64,000 nt of DNA from Streptomyces phaeofaciens. Its GTDB lineage: Bacteria; Actinomycetota; Actinomycetes; Streptomycetales; Streptomycetaceae. Below, piece by piece: positions 25,018-35,200 of this stretch. The stretch covers positions 1 to 64,000 of the forward strand of contig NZ_BMSA01000026.1 of the NCBI RefSeq assembly GCF_014648915.1, in the 5' to 3' direction. The position numbers and the translations under genes were made by a program. The notes under the pieces are model-generated. The model worked only from the letters and a program-made list of their open reading frames with translations, searched no databases and was not told the origin of the DNA. Each line of letters begins with the position of its first letter. Positions within the stretch are counted from its first letter, which is position 1.

Positions 25018-26187
25018 TCAGGCAGCAATCCGGTAGGCCGCGTCGGCGATGGTCAGCTGCTGGATCTCGGAGCTTCCTTCGATGATCTCCATGACCTTGG
25101 CGTCGCGGTAGTAGCGGGCGACGGAACTCTCGGGAGCGCAGCCGTTCGCCCCGTGGATCTGGACCGCCTCGTTGGCGTGCCGGGCCGCGCGCGTCGACGC
25201 GAAGTACTTCGCGATCATGGTCGCCATGATGGTCCCCGAGTCGTTGGCGTCCTTGAGCCGGCCGGCTTCCTCGTACAGCAGCCGGGCAGCGGCGGTGTCC
25301 GTGACCATGTCGGAGATCCTGGCCCGGATGAGCGGCAGTTCACGCAGCGGAACGCCGCCCACCCGTCGCTCGGTGGTGTAAGAGGCGCAGGCGTCGATGC
25401 AGGCCTGCAGAATGCCGACGGAGCCCGCCGCGACGCTCAGCCTGCCGATGTCGAGCACTCCGGTGAGCAGCATCCCCGACGCGAAGGCCTCCGGGCCCAG
25501 CAGCGCCTCGGAGCCGAGGGCCACCTCGCGCAGGTGGACGGTGGCCAGCATGCCGGCTCTGGTGCCCAGCATGCCCTCGATCGGTTCCACCTCGACACCG
25601 TTCGCCTCCGCGGGTACGAGGAAGGCCACCACACCGCCCGGGGCGCGGGCGAAGACGAGGAAGAGCCGGGCGAGCTGCCCTCCGGTGATCCAGGTCTTGG
25701 TCCCCCGCAGCACCCACGTCGTGCCTTCGCGCACCGCCGTCGTGGTGAGCTCGGTGGTGGCGTTGCTGCCGCTCCCGGGTTCGCTGACGCAGAGGGAGCC
25801 CGGCGTGGATCCGTCGGCGAGCCCGGGCAGCCAGCGCGTGCGCTGTTCGGCGGTGCCCCAGCGGTGCACCGCGAAGGAGACCATGCTGTGCACGGTCAAC
25901 AGGCTGCGCATCGAGGAGCAGCCGCGCCCGACCTCCTCGTGGATCCGGCCCAGCGTGGTGAACGACACTCCCGCCCCGCCCGCCTCCACGGGCAGGAAGG
26001 GGGCCCACAGCCCCGCTTCCGAGGCCGCCTTGAGGAGACCGTCGGGCATGCGCCCCGCGCTGTCGTAGACGTCGGCGACGGGCCGGATGTGCGTGTCGGT
26101 GAACCGCTTGGCCGAGCCCCGGTCGGTGACGGCCGCCGGCGCGTCGGTCACGGGCTCGTCCGGGGACGACTGCGGCTGCCTGCTCAT
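25018..26187 (-). CDS. acyl-CoA dehydrogenase-like enzyme of the hydroxymalonyl-ACP pathway (FkbI type)
   Basis: A 389-residue flavoprotein predicted to oxidise the aldehyde-level glyceryl-derived intermediate on the ACP to hydroxymalonyl-ACP. It keeps the FAD and substrate signatures SLCVSEPGSGSNATTELTT (about 130-150) and TWVLRGTKTWITGGQLARLF, the C-terminal motif ANEAVQIHGANGCAPESSVA, and YRDAKVMEIIEGSSEIQQL. Start and stop overlap the ACP and nearly abut the FkbH-type gene, so the cassette is one translationally coupled unit. The catalytic role follows family knowledge from FkbI/ZmaE-type proteins. Confidence 0.9.
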   Translation of the reverse strand: MSRQPQSSPDEPVTDAPAAVTDRGSAKRFTDTHIRPVADVYDSAGRMPDGLLKAASEAGLWAPFLPVEAGGAGVSFTTLGRIHEEVGRGCSSMRSLLTVHSMVSFAVHRWGTAEQRTRWLPGLADGSTPGSLCVSEPGSGSNATTELTTTAVREGTTWVLRGTKTWITGGQLARLFLVFARAPGGVVAFLVPAEANGVEVEPIEGMLGTRAGMLATVHLREVALGSEALLGPEAFASGMLLTGVLDIGRLSVAAGSVGILQACIDACASYTTERRVGGVPLRELPLIRARISDMVTDTAAARLLYEEAGRLKDANDSGTIMATMIAKYFASTRAARHANEAVQIHGANGCAPESSVARYYRDAKVMEIIEGSSEIQQLTIADAAYRIAA

Positions 26188-26453
26188 CGGGGCGCCTGCG
26201 ATGCGGTGACGGAGGCGGGCCGGTTCCTGTCGACCAGTGCCGCTATGGAGGCGACGGTCCGGAAGTTGTCGAACCGGAGTTCCTCGTTGGGGATGGTGAA
26301 GGCGAACGTCTTCTCGATGAACATCACCAACTCCATGGCGAAGAGGGAGTTGATGAACCCGAGGGCGAAGATGTCGTCCTCGTGGGTGATGCCGATGTCG
26401 GGGAAGCGGCTCGTGATGAACCGGTGGATCTGCTCGCGGGTGTCGTCCGCCAT
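26184..26453 (-). CDS. discrete acyl carrier protein for hydroxymalonyl-ACP
   Basis: An 89-residue carrier on which the C3 extender is built. The phosphopantetheine site is the Ser of ALGFINSLFAMELVMF, the form seen in FkbJ-type ACPs (LxNSLFAM) rather than the LGGxS of PKS modules. ATG 26453 has GGAGGG seven bases upstream; ATG 26459 lies directly on that Shine-Dalgarno sequence and is less likely. It is flanked by the two dehydrogenases that act on it. Confidence 0.92.
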   Translation of the reverse strand: MADDTREQIHRFITSRFPDIGITHEDDIFALGFINSLFAMELVMFIEKTFAFTIPNEELRFDNFRTVASIAALVDRNRPASVTASQAPR

Positions 26454-26455
26454 GG

Positions 26456-27310
26456 TCATCCCTCCGTGGGGGCGTAGGAGTAGAACCCGTGCCCGGTCTT
26501 CCGTCCGTGGAGGCCCGCCTCGGTCATCTGCTTGAGGAGGGGGCACGGACGGTACTTGCTGTCGGCGAAGCTCTCGTAGAGGACCTCGATGCTCTGCAGG
26601 ATGGTGTCGACACCGATGAGATCGGCGGTCTCCAGCGGGCCCATGGGATGGTCGAAGCAGCCGCGGAACACCTCGTCCACCGTCTGCGCGGACGCGACGC
26701 CCTCGTGGACGAGGAAGGCGGCCTCGTTGATGGTCAGCATGAGGACACGGTTGGAGACGAAGCCACTCGCGTCCCTGACCTGGATGGGCTTCTTGCCCAT
26801 GGTGGCGAGGAGGTCCCTGGTACGCCGGAGGGTCTCCTCCGACGTGTGGTGCCCGGGGATGAGCTCCACGACGTGCTTGAGCGGTACCGGATTCATGAAA
26901 TGCACGCCGACGACCCGGTCCGCCCGGTCCGTCGCGGAGGCGATCCGTGTGACCGGTATAGCCGAGGTGTTGGCTATGAAAACGCATTCCGGATCGCAGA
27001 CGACGTCCAGTCCCGGATACAGTGCCCGCTTGAGATCCCAGCTTTCCGTGATGTTCTCGACCAGGAATTCGGCCGATGCGAGGGATTTGATGTCTGTCTC
27101 GAAGGAGATGGCCCCCAGGACGGCATCCGCATCCACTGCGGGACCGCCCAGGAGGCGACTTGTTCTGCAGTTCTGCCGGATCTGATCCTTTGCTCGCCCG
27201 AGAATCGTGGAATTCAGGTCGTTCAGGACGACGTGGTGTCCCGACTGCGCAGCCGACTGCGCCACCCCGACTCCCATGACCCCTGCACCCACGACACCGA
27301 TCACAGCCAT
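26456..27310 (-). CDS. 3-hydroxyacyl-CoA dehydrogenase-like enzyme of the hydroxymalonyl-ACP pathway (FkbK type)
   Basis: A 284-residue NAD-dependent dehydrogenase thought to oxidise glyceryl-ACP at its terminal hydroxyl. It begins with the dinucleotide loop GVVGAGVMGVGVAQ. It has the family motif VGVHFMNPVPLKHVVELIPG, whose His is catalytic, SGFVSNRVLMLTINEA, and the dimerisation-domain end TGHGFYSYAP. It is the first gene of the cassette and is read divergently from the first PKS gene. No FkbG-type O-methyltransferase is in the cassette or elsewhere in the window, so the free hydroxyl form of the extender is expected. Confidence 0.92.
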   Translation of the reverse strand: MAVIGVVGAGVMGVGVAQSAAQSGHHVVLNDLNSTILGRAKDQIRQNCRTSRLLGGPAVDADAVLGAISFETDIKSLASAEFLVENITESWDLKRALYPGLDVVCDPECVFIANTSAIPVTRIASATDRADRVVGVHFMNPVPLKHVVELIPGHHTSEETLRRTRDLLATMGKKPIQVRDASGFVSNRVLMLTINEAAFLVHEGVASAQTVDEVFRGCFDHPMGPLETADLIGVDTILQSIEVLYESFADSKYRPCPLLKQMTEAGLHGRKTGHGFYSYAPTEG

Positions 27311-27516
27311 AGTCCACTCCGTCCTGTCATCGCGGCCCAGCCTTGGCTCGCCGTCGCACCGAGGTCAAGTGCCCTTGACGCAGGGGGCATCCGGAGGCGG
27401 TGGCAGTTTGTGGACGGCAGGAACCTGCCACTGCGAACGCCTGGACAGTCCCACGGCCCGCGCACCCACACTGAGGGGCAATCACGCTTGTTGACGGGGT
27501 GCGGTGGAGGGGAACC
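27311..27516. promoter_or_regulatory. divergent promoter region, hydroxymalonyl cassette / PKS genes
   Basis: About 205 bp with no supported gene between divergent transcription units. It must hold promoters for both. TTGACG at about 27490 is a possible -35 element too close to the PKS start to be used with certainty. A GGAGGGG Shine-Dalgarno sequence ends the region. Confidence 0.5.
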
Positions 27517-30500
27517 TTGAAGCTGGAACAACCGATACGTGACCATGACATCGCGGTGATCGGCATGTCGGGCCGTTTTCCTGGTGCATCGAATGTTGCC
27601 GGCTTCTGGGAGAATCTCGCGAACGGGGTGGAATCGTTCGCGCAGCTCACCGACGACGAATTGCGTGCCGCACTGGTCGACGAGCGACTCATCGCACATC
27701 CCGACTACGTCAAGGTGCGTCCGGTACTCGACGACATCCGCGGCTTCGACGCGCGGTTCTTCGGGTACAGCCCCCGCGAGGCCGAGATAGCCGATCCTCA
27801 GCAGCGCATCTTTCTGGAGTGCGTGTGGGAGGCTCTGGAGGGCGCGGGGTACGGCAGGGCCGACACGCGGGGCCGGGTCGGCCTCTTCGCGGGCGCCAAC
27901 TTCAGTATGTACATGATCAATCGGTTCGCCGGTCCCGCGGGCATCGCGCACATGGACCCGTACGAGATGATGATCGGCAACGACAAGGACGCGCTCGCGA
28001 CCGTCATCGCCTACCGCCTCGACCTGACCGGCCCGGCGGTCTCCGTGCAGACCTTCTGCTCGACCTCGGCGACCGCCATGCACCTCGCCTGCCAGAGCAT
28101 CAGGCGCGGGGAGAGCGACATCGCCCTGGCGGGTGGCGTCTGCGTGCGCGTTCCCGACCGGGTGGGGCACCTGCACTTCGAGGGCGGGATGGAGTCGCCC
28201 GACGGCCACATCCGCACGTTCGACGCCGAAGCGCGCGGGGGCGTCTTCGGCGACGGCGCGGGCGTCGTCGTCCTGAAGTCGATGCGGCAGGCGGTCGCCG
28301 ACCGTGACAACGTGCTCGCGGTGATCCGCGGCAGCGCGATGAACAACGACGGTGCCTCCAAGTTCAGTTACACAGCGCCGAGCATCGTCGGGCAGGCCCG
28401 CGCGGTGGAGGACGCGCTGCGGGACGCCGACGTCTCACCGAGAGACATCTCCTACGTCGAGGCGCACGGCACCGCCACCGAGCTGGGGGACCCGATCGAG
28501 GTCGCGGCCCTCTCCCGGGCCTTCAAGTCCGCGGAACGCGGCCGCACCGGGGAAGAGCTGGACGAACGCGGCTACTGCGCCATCGGTTCGGTGAAGACCA
28601 ACGTCGGCCACCTCGACCGCGCTGCCACGGTGACCGGGATGATCAAGGTGGTGGAGGCGCTCCGGCACGAGCACATTCCGCAGTCCCTGCACTTCGAGAA
28701 CCCCAACCCGGAGATCGACTTCGCCCGCAGCCCGTTCTACGTCGCCGGCAAGCCGGTCCGCTGGAGCCGGCAGCCGGGCCGGCCCCGGCTGGCGGGACTC
28801 AACGGCCTCGGCATGGGCGGCACCAATGTGCACATGATCGTGCAGGAGGCGCCCGCCCCGCGGAACCGGCCCGCCGACCCCAGGCGCTGGCATGTCCTGC
28901 CCCTGTCGGCGCAGGTGAAGGAGGCGGGCGAGGAGCAGCGCACCGATCTGGCTCGTCATCTGATGACGCAGCCCGACACCGCGCTCGGGGACGTCGGTTT
29001 CACCCTGCACATGGGGCGCTCGCTGTTCTCGCACCGCCAGGTGTGCGTCGCCGGTTCGACGGACGGCGCCGCCGCGGCGCTGTCGGGCGAGAAGGCACCC
29101 GACGCGACGCTGCTGGTCCGGCACGATCCCGCGCGCAGCCGGCGTGTGGGCCTGGTCTTCGCGGGCGTCGGCGAGCACTACACGGGGATGGTCGCCGAGC
29201 TGTACAGGACGGAACCCGTCTTCCGTAAGCACCTGGACCACGGCCGGGGGCTCCTCGCCGAGTACACCTCCATCGACGTCGTCACGCCGCTCACCGCCGA
29301 GCGCTCCGCACAGGGCGGCGGCCTGGCCGCTCTGATGGGACGGGACTCCGGGCCCGCGGACGATCCGTTCGCCGACACACGTGTCGCGCAGCCCGCGGTG
29401 TTCCTGGCCGAGTACGCGCTCGCCGCGACGCTGATGGAGTGGGGGCTGAAGCCGGCCGCCGTGCTCGGGTACAGCGTCGGTGAGTACGTGGCGGCCTGCC
29501 TCGCGGGGGTCCTCTCGCTCCCCGACGCGCTGCGTCTGGTGGCCCACCGGGCCGAACTGATCGCGGAGCTCCCCGCGGGGGCGATGCTGGCCGTGGGGCT
29601 CACCCGGCAGGAACTGTCCGCCAAGGTGCCGGACCTGGAGGCGCGGGGGCTGGACCTCAGCGCGGTCGTACCGGGGCAGGCCGTGGTGGCGGGTCCCGTG
29701 GACGCCGTACGCGAACTGGCCGCGTTCCTGCGGGACGAGGAGATCGTGTGCCGCGAACTGCAGACCACCCACGCCTTCCACTCCCGCATGCTGGCCCCCA
29801 AGGCGGACGAGCTCACCCGCTGGATCGCCGAGCACATCACCCTGTCCGCACCCGTCCTGCCGTGCCTGTCGAACGTCACGGGCGGGGAGATGGACGCGGA
29901 CCTGGTCACCGACCCCGCGTACTGGGCGCGGCACATGTGCTCTCCCGTGCGGTTCGAGGAAGGCCTCGGCGAGATGCTGGGCCAGGACGACATGACGCTG
30001 ATCGAGATCGGGCCGGGCAGGTCGCTGGGCGCGATGGCGCGGGCCCACGAGGCCTGTGACCGTTCCCGCTGGCCGCTGATCGTCTCCACACTGCCCGCCG
30101 CGAGCGAGGACACGGGGGACGACCGGACTCTCGCCGAGTGCCTCGGTGAACTGTGGCTGTGCGGTGTCGACATCGACTGGGACGCCTACCACCGCAACGC
30201 GCGCGACTTCGCGCCGGGCCGCGTACAGCTGCCGACCTACCCGTTCCAGCGTCAGGAGTACTGGTACGAGTCCGGCTGGACACCCCCGTCGCAGGTCGTC
30301 GGCGGCCTGCCGGAGGGCGCCGAACAGGCCGGCGGGTACGAGGAGCTGCCCCTGCTCCCCGAGTCGCGGTGGATGCATCTGCCCGTCTGGCGGCAGCGCC
30401 TCCCGCAGCCCGCGCTGAACGATCAGGGCGACGAGTGGACCGTCTTCACGGACAGCGGTGAAGGCGACCGGATCGTCGAGGAACTCCGCGGGCGAGGTCC

Positions 30501-32280
30501 GGCGAGCGGGCGCAGGATCGTCGAGGTGCGCCCCGGCGATGCCTTCGCCCGCGACGGCGACAACTACCGGATCCGGCCGGGCAACACGCAGGACACGCTG
30601 GAGCTGTTCGCCGCCCTGAGCGAGCGCGGGCAGCTGCCCGACCGCGTGCTGCACCTGTGGAACCTGGGGGACGCCGAGGCCGAGGAGACGGTGCGGCGCG
30701 GTACCCACACCCTTATCGCGCTGGCCCGTGCCGCGCACGAGATGGTCTTCGGGTCGTGGAAGCTCGACGTCGTCACCTCCGGCGTCCACCAGGTCACGGG
30801 CAGCGAGATCATCCGTCCCGAACGGGCGACGGTGCTCGGTCCCTGCACGATCATCCCGGTGGAGTGCCCGGGCGTCACCCTGCGCTCCCTCGACCTCCTG
30901 GACGGCGCTCCCGCGCCGGTGGCGGAGGTCGTCGAGGAACTGCGTTCCGAACCCGGGAACCAGGTGGTCGCGCTGCGGGGCGGAAAGACCTGGACACTCG
31001 ACTACGAGGCGCTCGAACTTCCCGCGGGACAGGACCTCACCGAGCCCGCCACCACGGTACGCCCGGAAGGGGTGTACATGATCACCGGCGGTCTGGGCGG
31101 CATCGGCCTGGCCATGGCGTCACGACTGGTCGACGAGTACCGGGCCAAGGTGGTACTGCTCGGACGCACTCCGGTGCCGCCCCGTGAGCAGTGGGACGCG
31201 ATCCTCTCCGATCCGTCGGCGAGCGACGAGGTACGCCGCCGTATCGCCGCGCTGTGCGAACTGTCCGCCAAGGGTGCCGAGTTCATGGTGGTGCAGGCCG
31301 ATGTGTCGGTCCCGGCCGAGGTGCAGCGGGCGGTGGCAGCGGCGACGGAGCGGTTCGGTGCGCTCCACGGCGTCCTCCACGCGGCGGGAGTGCCCGGCAG
31401 GGGCATGATGCAGTTCAAGTCCGCGGAGGACGTCGACCGCGTGCTCGCCCCCAAGGTGGCGGGGACCCTGGCGCTCGCCCGGGCGCTCAAGGACGTACCC
31501 CTCGACTTCCTGGCGCTCTTCTCCTCGGTCTCCTCGGTCACCGGGGCGCTGGGACAGGCCGACTACTCCGCGGCCAACGCCTTCCTCGACGCCTTCGCGA
31601 GCAGCGGCCTGCTGCCGCAGGCGAGGATCGTCTCGATCGGCTGGGGCGAGTGGGAGTGGAACGGCTGGAAGTCCGGCCTCGACGGTTATGAGCCAGTGCT
31701 GCGCGAGTTCTACGAACAGCACCGGGACCGGTTCGGTATCGGCTTCGACGCGGGATGGCGCCACCTGCAACGGGCGCTGGCCCGCCCCGAGCCCCATCTG
31801 TTCGTCTCCACGCAGGACTTCTCCATGATGGTGCGGGGCAGCCGGAGCCACACCATGGAGGACATCCAGGAAGGTGCCCGGCGCGGCCGGGGCGAGAAGC
31901 GCCATCCGCGGCCGGAGCTGTCCACCCTCTACGTTCCGGCACGCACGGAGACCGAGACCCTGATCGCCGAAATCTGGGCGGACGCACTGGGGATGGAGCA
32001 GGTCGGCATCCACGACAACTTCTTCGACCTGGGCGGCAATTCGCTTCTCGGGGTGGGGATCGTGGCGGCCATCCGCAGGGGGCTGGAGCTCGACAGGCTT
32101 CCGGCTCATGTCATCTACCAGGCGCCCACGGTCGCCGCACTGGCGGCGCTGGCCGTTCCCGACGCCACGCCGGAGGGCGGGCCGGAGAGCGACCACGCGG
32201 CGCACGTGAAGGATCGCGCACTACAGCGGCACGAGCGTCTGGCTCGCAGGCGCGCCGGACAGCGGGGAGGTTCCGAGTAA
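27517..32280 (+). CDS. type I polyketide synthase module KS-AT-KR-ACP
   Basis: A 1587-residue module adding a C2 unit and reducing it to an alcohol. KS (about 8-440): Cys181 in QTFCSTS, His in EAHGTATELGD and NVGHLDRA. AT (about 545-850): active Ser653 in GYSVGEY (His of GHSxG replaced by Tyr), HAFHSRM typical of malonyl selection, and VFAGVGEHYTGM where FPGQGxQ is usual. KR (about 1180-1400): GGLGGIG, Tyr1350 in DYSAANAF. ACP: LGGNSLL, Ser1509. The start is TTG 27517, with GGAGGGG directly upstream; the upstream GTG 27499 has no RBS. Its TAA overlaps the next gene's ATG (TAATG), so the two PKS proteins are coupled. Confidence 0.93.
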   Translation: MKLEQPIRDHDIAVIGMSGRFPGASNVAGFWENLANGVESFAQLTDDELRAALVDERLIAHPDYVKVRPVLDDIRGFDARFFGYSPREAEIADPQQRIFLECVWEALEGAGYGRADTRGRVGLFAGANFSMYMINRFAGPAGIAHMDPYEMMIGNDKDALATVIAYRLDLTGPAVSVQTFCSTSATAMHLACQSIRRGESDIALAGGVCVRVPDRVGHLHFEGGMESPDGHIRTFDAEARGGVFGDGAGVVVLKSMRQAVADRDNVLAVIRGSAMNNDGASKFSYTAPSIVGQARAVEDALRDADVSPRDISYVEAHGTATELGDPIEVAALSRAFKSAERGRTGEELDERGYCAIGSVKTNVGHLDRAATVTGMIKVVEALRHEHIPQSLHFENPNPEIDFARSPFYVAGKPVRWSRQPGRPRLAGLNGLGMGGTNVHMIVQEAPAPRNRPADPRRWHVLPLSAQVKEAGEEQRTDLARHLMTQPDTALGDVGFTLHMGRSLFSHRQVCVAGSTDGAAAALSGEKAPDATLLVRHDPARSRRVGLVFAGVGEHYTGMVAELYRTEPVFRKHLDHGRGLLAEYTSIDVVTPLTAERSAQGGGLAALMGRDSGPADDPFADTRVAQPAVFLAEYALAATLMEWGLKPAAVLGYSVGEYVAACLAGVLSLPDALRLVAHRAELIAELPAGAMLAVGLTRQELSAKVPDLEARGLDLSAVVPGQAVVAGPVDAVRELAAFLRDEEIVCRELQTTHAFHSRMLAPKADELTRWIAEHITLSAPVLPCLSNVTGGEMDADLVTDPAYWARHMCSPVRFEEGLGEMLGQDDMTLIEIGPGRSLGAMARAHEACDRSRWPLIVSTLPAASEDTGDDRTLAECLGELWLCGVDIDWDAYHRNARDFAPGRVQLPTYPFQRQEYWYESGWTPPSQVVGGLPEGAEQAGGYEELPLLPESRWMHLPVWRQRLPQPALNDQGDEWTVFTDSGEGDRIVEELRGRGPASGRRIVEVRPGDAFARDGDNYRIRPGNTQDTLELFAALSERGQLPDRVLHLWNLGDAEAEETVRRGTHTLIALARAAHEMVFGSWKLDVVTSGVHQVTGSEIIRPERATVLGPCTIIPVECPGVTLRSLDLLDGAPAPVAEVVEELRSEPGNQVVALRGGKTWTLDYEALELPAGQDLTEPATTVRPEGVYMITGGLGGIGLAMASRLVDEYRAKVVLLGRTPVPPREQWDAILSDPSASDEVRRRIAALCELSAKGAEFMVVQADVSVPAEVQRAVAAATERFGALHGVLHAAGVPGRGMMQFKSAEDVDRVLAPKVAGTLALARALKDVPLDFLALFSSVSSVTGALGQADYSAANAFLDAFASSGLLPQARIVSIGWGEWEWNGWKSGLDGYEPVLREFYEQHRDRFGIGFDAGWRHLQRALARPEPHLFVSTQDFSMMVRGSRSHTMEDIQEGARRGRGEKRHPRPELSTLYVPARTETETLIAEIWADALGMEQVGIHDNFFDLGGNSLLGVGIVAAIRRGLELDRLPAHVIYQAPTVAALAALAVPDATPEGGPESDHAAHVKDRALQRHERLARRRAGQRGGSE

Positions 32281-35200
32281 TGACTGACGTCGACTACGAC
32301 GCCGCCGTTGCCGTCATCGGCATGTCCGGGCGTTTTCCCGGGTCCACGAACGTGGAGGAGTTCTGGTCCGCCCTGATGGCGGGCCGGCCGGGGCTGCGCG
32401 AGCTGGACGAGGAGGAACTCGTCGCCGCGGGTGTCGGCCCGGCGCAGCTGGCGAATCCGTCGTACGTGCGCACCGGTGCCCCGATCGAGGGGACGGACCT
32501 GTTCGACGCGGGCATGTTCGGCTTCAGCCGGCACGAGGCCGAACTGATGGACCCGCAGCACAGGCTGCTCCTGGAGTGCTCCTGGGAGGCCCTGGAGTAC
32601 GCCGGCTACCAGCCCACCGCGATGCCGGGGCGGGTCGGTGTCTTCGCGGGATGCGGCCACCCCGACTACCTGTACAACGTCGGGCAGAAGGCGATGGCCG
32701 AACCAGGCGGAGCGCTGCTGATGGCGATCGGCAACGAACGCGACTCGCTCGCCTCCCTGGTCTCCTACAAACTGGGACTGACCGGCCCCAGCGTCACGGT
32801 GCAGACCTTCTGTTCCACCTCCCTGGTGGCCGTGCACATGGCCGCACAGAGCCTGCTGAACTTCGAGTGCGATGCCGCCCTCGCCGGCGGCGCCTTCATC
32901 CCGCTGCCGCAGAACGTGGGCTATGTCTACGAGGAGGGCGGGATCCTCTCCCCCGACGGGCAGGTTCACGCCTTCGGAGCGGGCGCTCACGGCAGCGTCA
33001 TCGGGGCCGGCGTCTCCGTCGTCGCCCTGAAGCGACTCGCCGACGCGCTCGACGACGGAGACCACATCGAGGCGGTGATCCTGGGCTCGGCCGTCAACAA
33101 CGACGGGAGGGCCTGCGCCGGCTACACGGCTCCCGGGGTGGACGGGCAGGCCGAGGTGATGGAACAGGCGATCTCCTTCTCCGGCGTACGGCCCGAGACC
33201 ATCGGGTACGTGGAGTGCCACGCCACCGGGACCCCGCTGGGCGACTCCATCGAACTGGCCGCGCTGGCCCGGGCGTTCCCCAAGGACATGGGCCGCAGGG
33301 TCGTCCTGGGCTCGCTCAAGCCGAGCATCGGGCACCTGGACCGGGCCTCCGGCACCGCGGGCCTGATCAAGGCCGCGATGGCGCTCTCCCGGCGGGTGCT
33401 CCCCGCCACCCTGCACTACGAGAACCCCAATCCGGTGCTCGCCACCGAGCGGGACCGCTTCACCGTTCTGGACAAACACCAGGACTGGCCCGAGGAACCG
33501 CAGCCCCGGCGTGCCGGTGTCAGCTCCTTCGGGCTCGGCGGCACCAACGCCCACGTCGTACTCGAAGAACCTCCGCACCGCCCGCGCGAACCGCGTGTCG
33601 CGGGTCCCCAGCTGCTGGTCCTCTCCGCGCGGGACGCCACCGCCCTGGACGAGGCGACCCGCGCCCTGGCCCAGTACCTCGACGCGAACCCGGCGGCAGA
33701 CCTGGCCGACGTGGCGTTCACGCTCCAGCGCTCGCGTGCCCAGTTCCCCGTCAGACGCGCCCTCGTCTGCACGGACACCGCACAGGCGCTTGCGGTGCTC
33801 TCGAACCCCGCGAAGTGGCCCGAGGCCGCACAGGAGCGGCACCGGCCGGTCGCCGAGCTGGCGGACGCCGGTACCTGGACCGTGTCCGGCCAGTGGCGGG
33901 AGGAGCTGCGTGAGGCGGTCCTGCGTCTTCTCGGGGACGGCGGACCGGCGGAGGCGGCCGGGGGCTCCCCGACGGCCGGGGCGGCACACGAGGCGTTCGT
34001 GCGCGCCATGGCTCGCCTCGGCTGCCGGGTCGTCGCGCCGGCCGACGGCGAGGAAGAAGCCGACGCCGCGCGCATACGCCTGGAACCCTCGGACGAGGTC
34101 CCGGCGGAGCAGTGGCTGCTGAACGCCCTCGGGCGGCTGTGGACGGACGGGGCGACCGTGGAGTGGACGGCCACCGACCGCGCCGATGCCCGGCGGATCC
34201 CCCTGCCCACGTATCCCTTCCAACGCCGCAGCTACTGGGTCGACCCTCCCGAGACGCCGTACCTGCTGGGCGCGGCCGAGGAGGAGGGCCGGGCAGACGA
34301 CATCGGACGGTGGACGTACGCACCCGCCTGGCGCCGTCGGCACGCCGCACCGGCCGATCTCCCCGAGCTGGTCCGCGCCGCGGGGCCCTGGCTGGTCCTC
34401 GCCTCGGAGGAGTGGGGTGAGGCGCTCGCCGCGCAGGCGCGGGCGGCGGGCGGCGAGGTCGTCGTGGCCCGGCCGGGCCCCGCTTTCGGCGGCGACCGGG
34501 AACAGGGCTTCACCTTCAGGCCCGCCGAGTCCGACGACACCCACCGGCTCCTGGGCGCGCTCGGCACGCCGCCCCGGACCGTGGTGCACGCGCTCGGTCT
34601 CGGCAGCCTCGGCCGGCCCTTCGAGGAACAGCAGAACGTCGGATTCGACGCGGTCCGTGCGCTGGCGGGCGCGCTGGCGCTGCACGCCCCCTCACAGGCG
34701 ATCGACGTCCTGTGCCTGACCAGGGAGTCCGTACAGATCGCGGGCTCGGTCCCGCGTGATCCCGCGCAGGCCGCGCTGGCCGCGCTCCTGCCGGTCCTCG
34801 CGCAGGAGAACCCCGGCTGGACATGCCGGCACATCGACCTCGGCCGGGCGGCCGGCGGACTCTCGGTTCCCGCCCAGGTGGCCGCCGTCCTCGGTGAGGC
34901 GGGTGCCGTGTACGAGGGTCCGGTCGCCCTGCGCGGCACCGAGCGCTGGGTCCGGGAACACGAGCCGCTGCCGCTCGCCGCCGTGTCCGAGCCGGACGGC
35001 CCGCTCACACCGGGCTCGACCGTGCTGATCACCGGCGGGCTGGGCCATGTCGGGCTGATTCTGGCCCGGCACCTGGCCGTAGCGCGCGGCTGCCGGGTGG
35101 TACTCACCGGGCGTACGGCCCTGCCCGCGCGGGAGCGGTGGAAGGACCACCTCGAGCAGGAGGCTGATCCGTCGTCCAAGATCCACCGCTGTGTCAAGGC

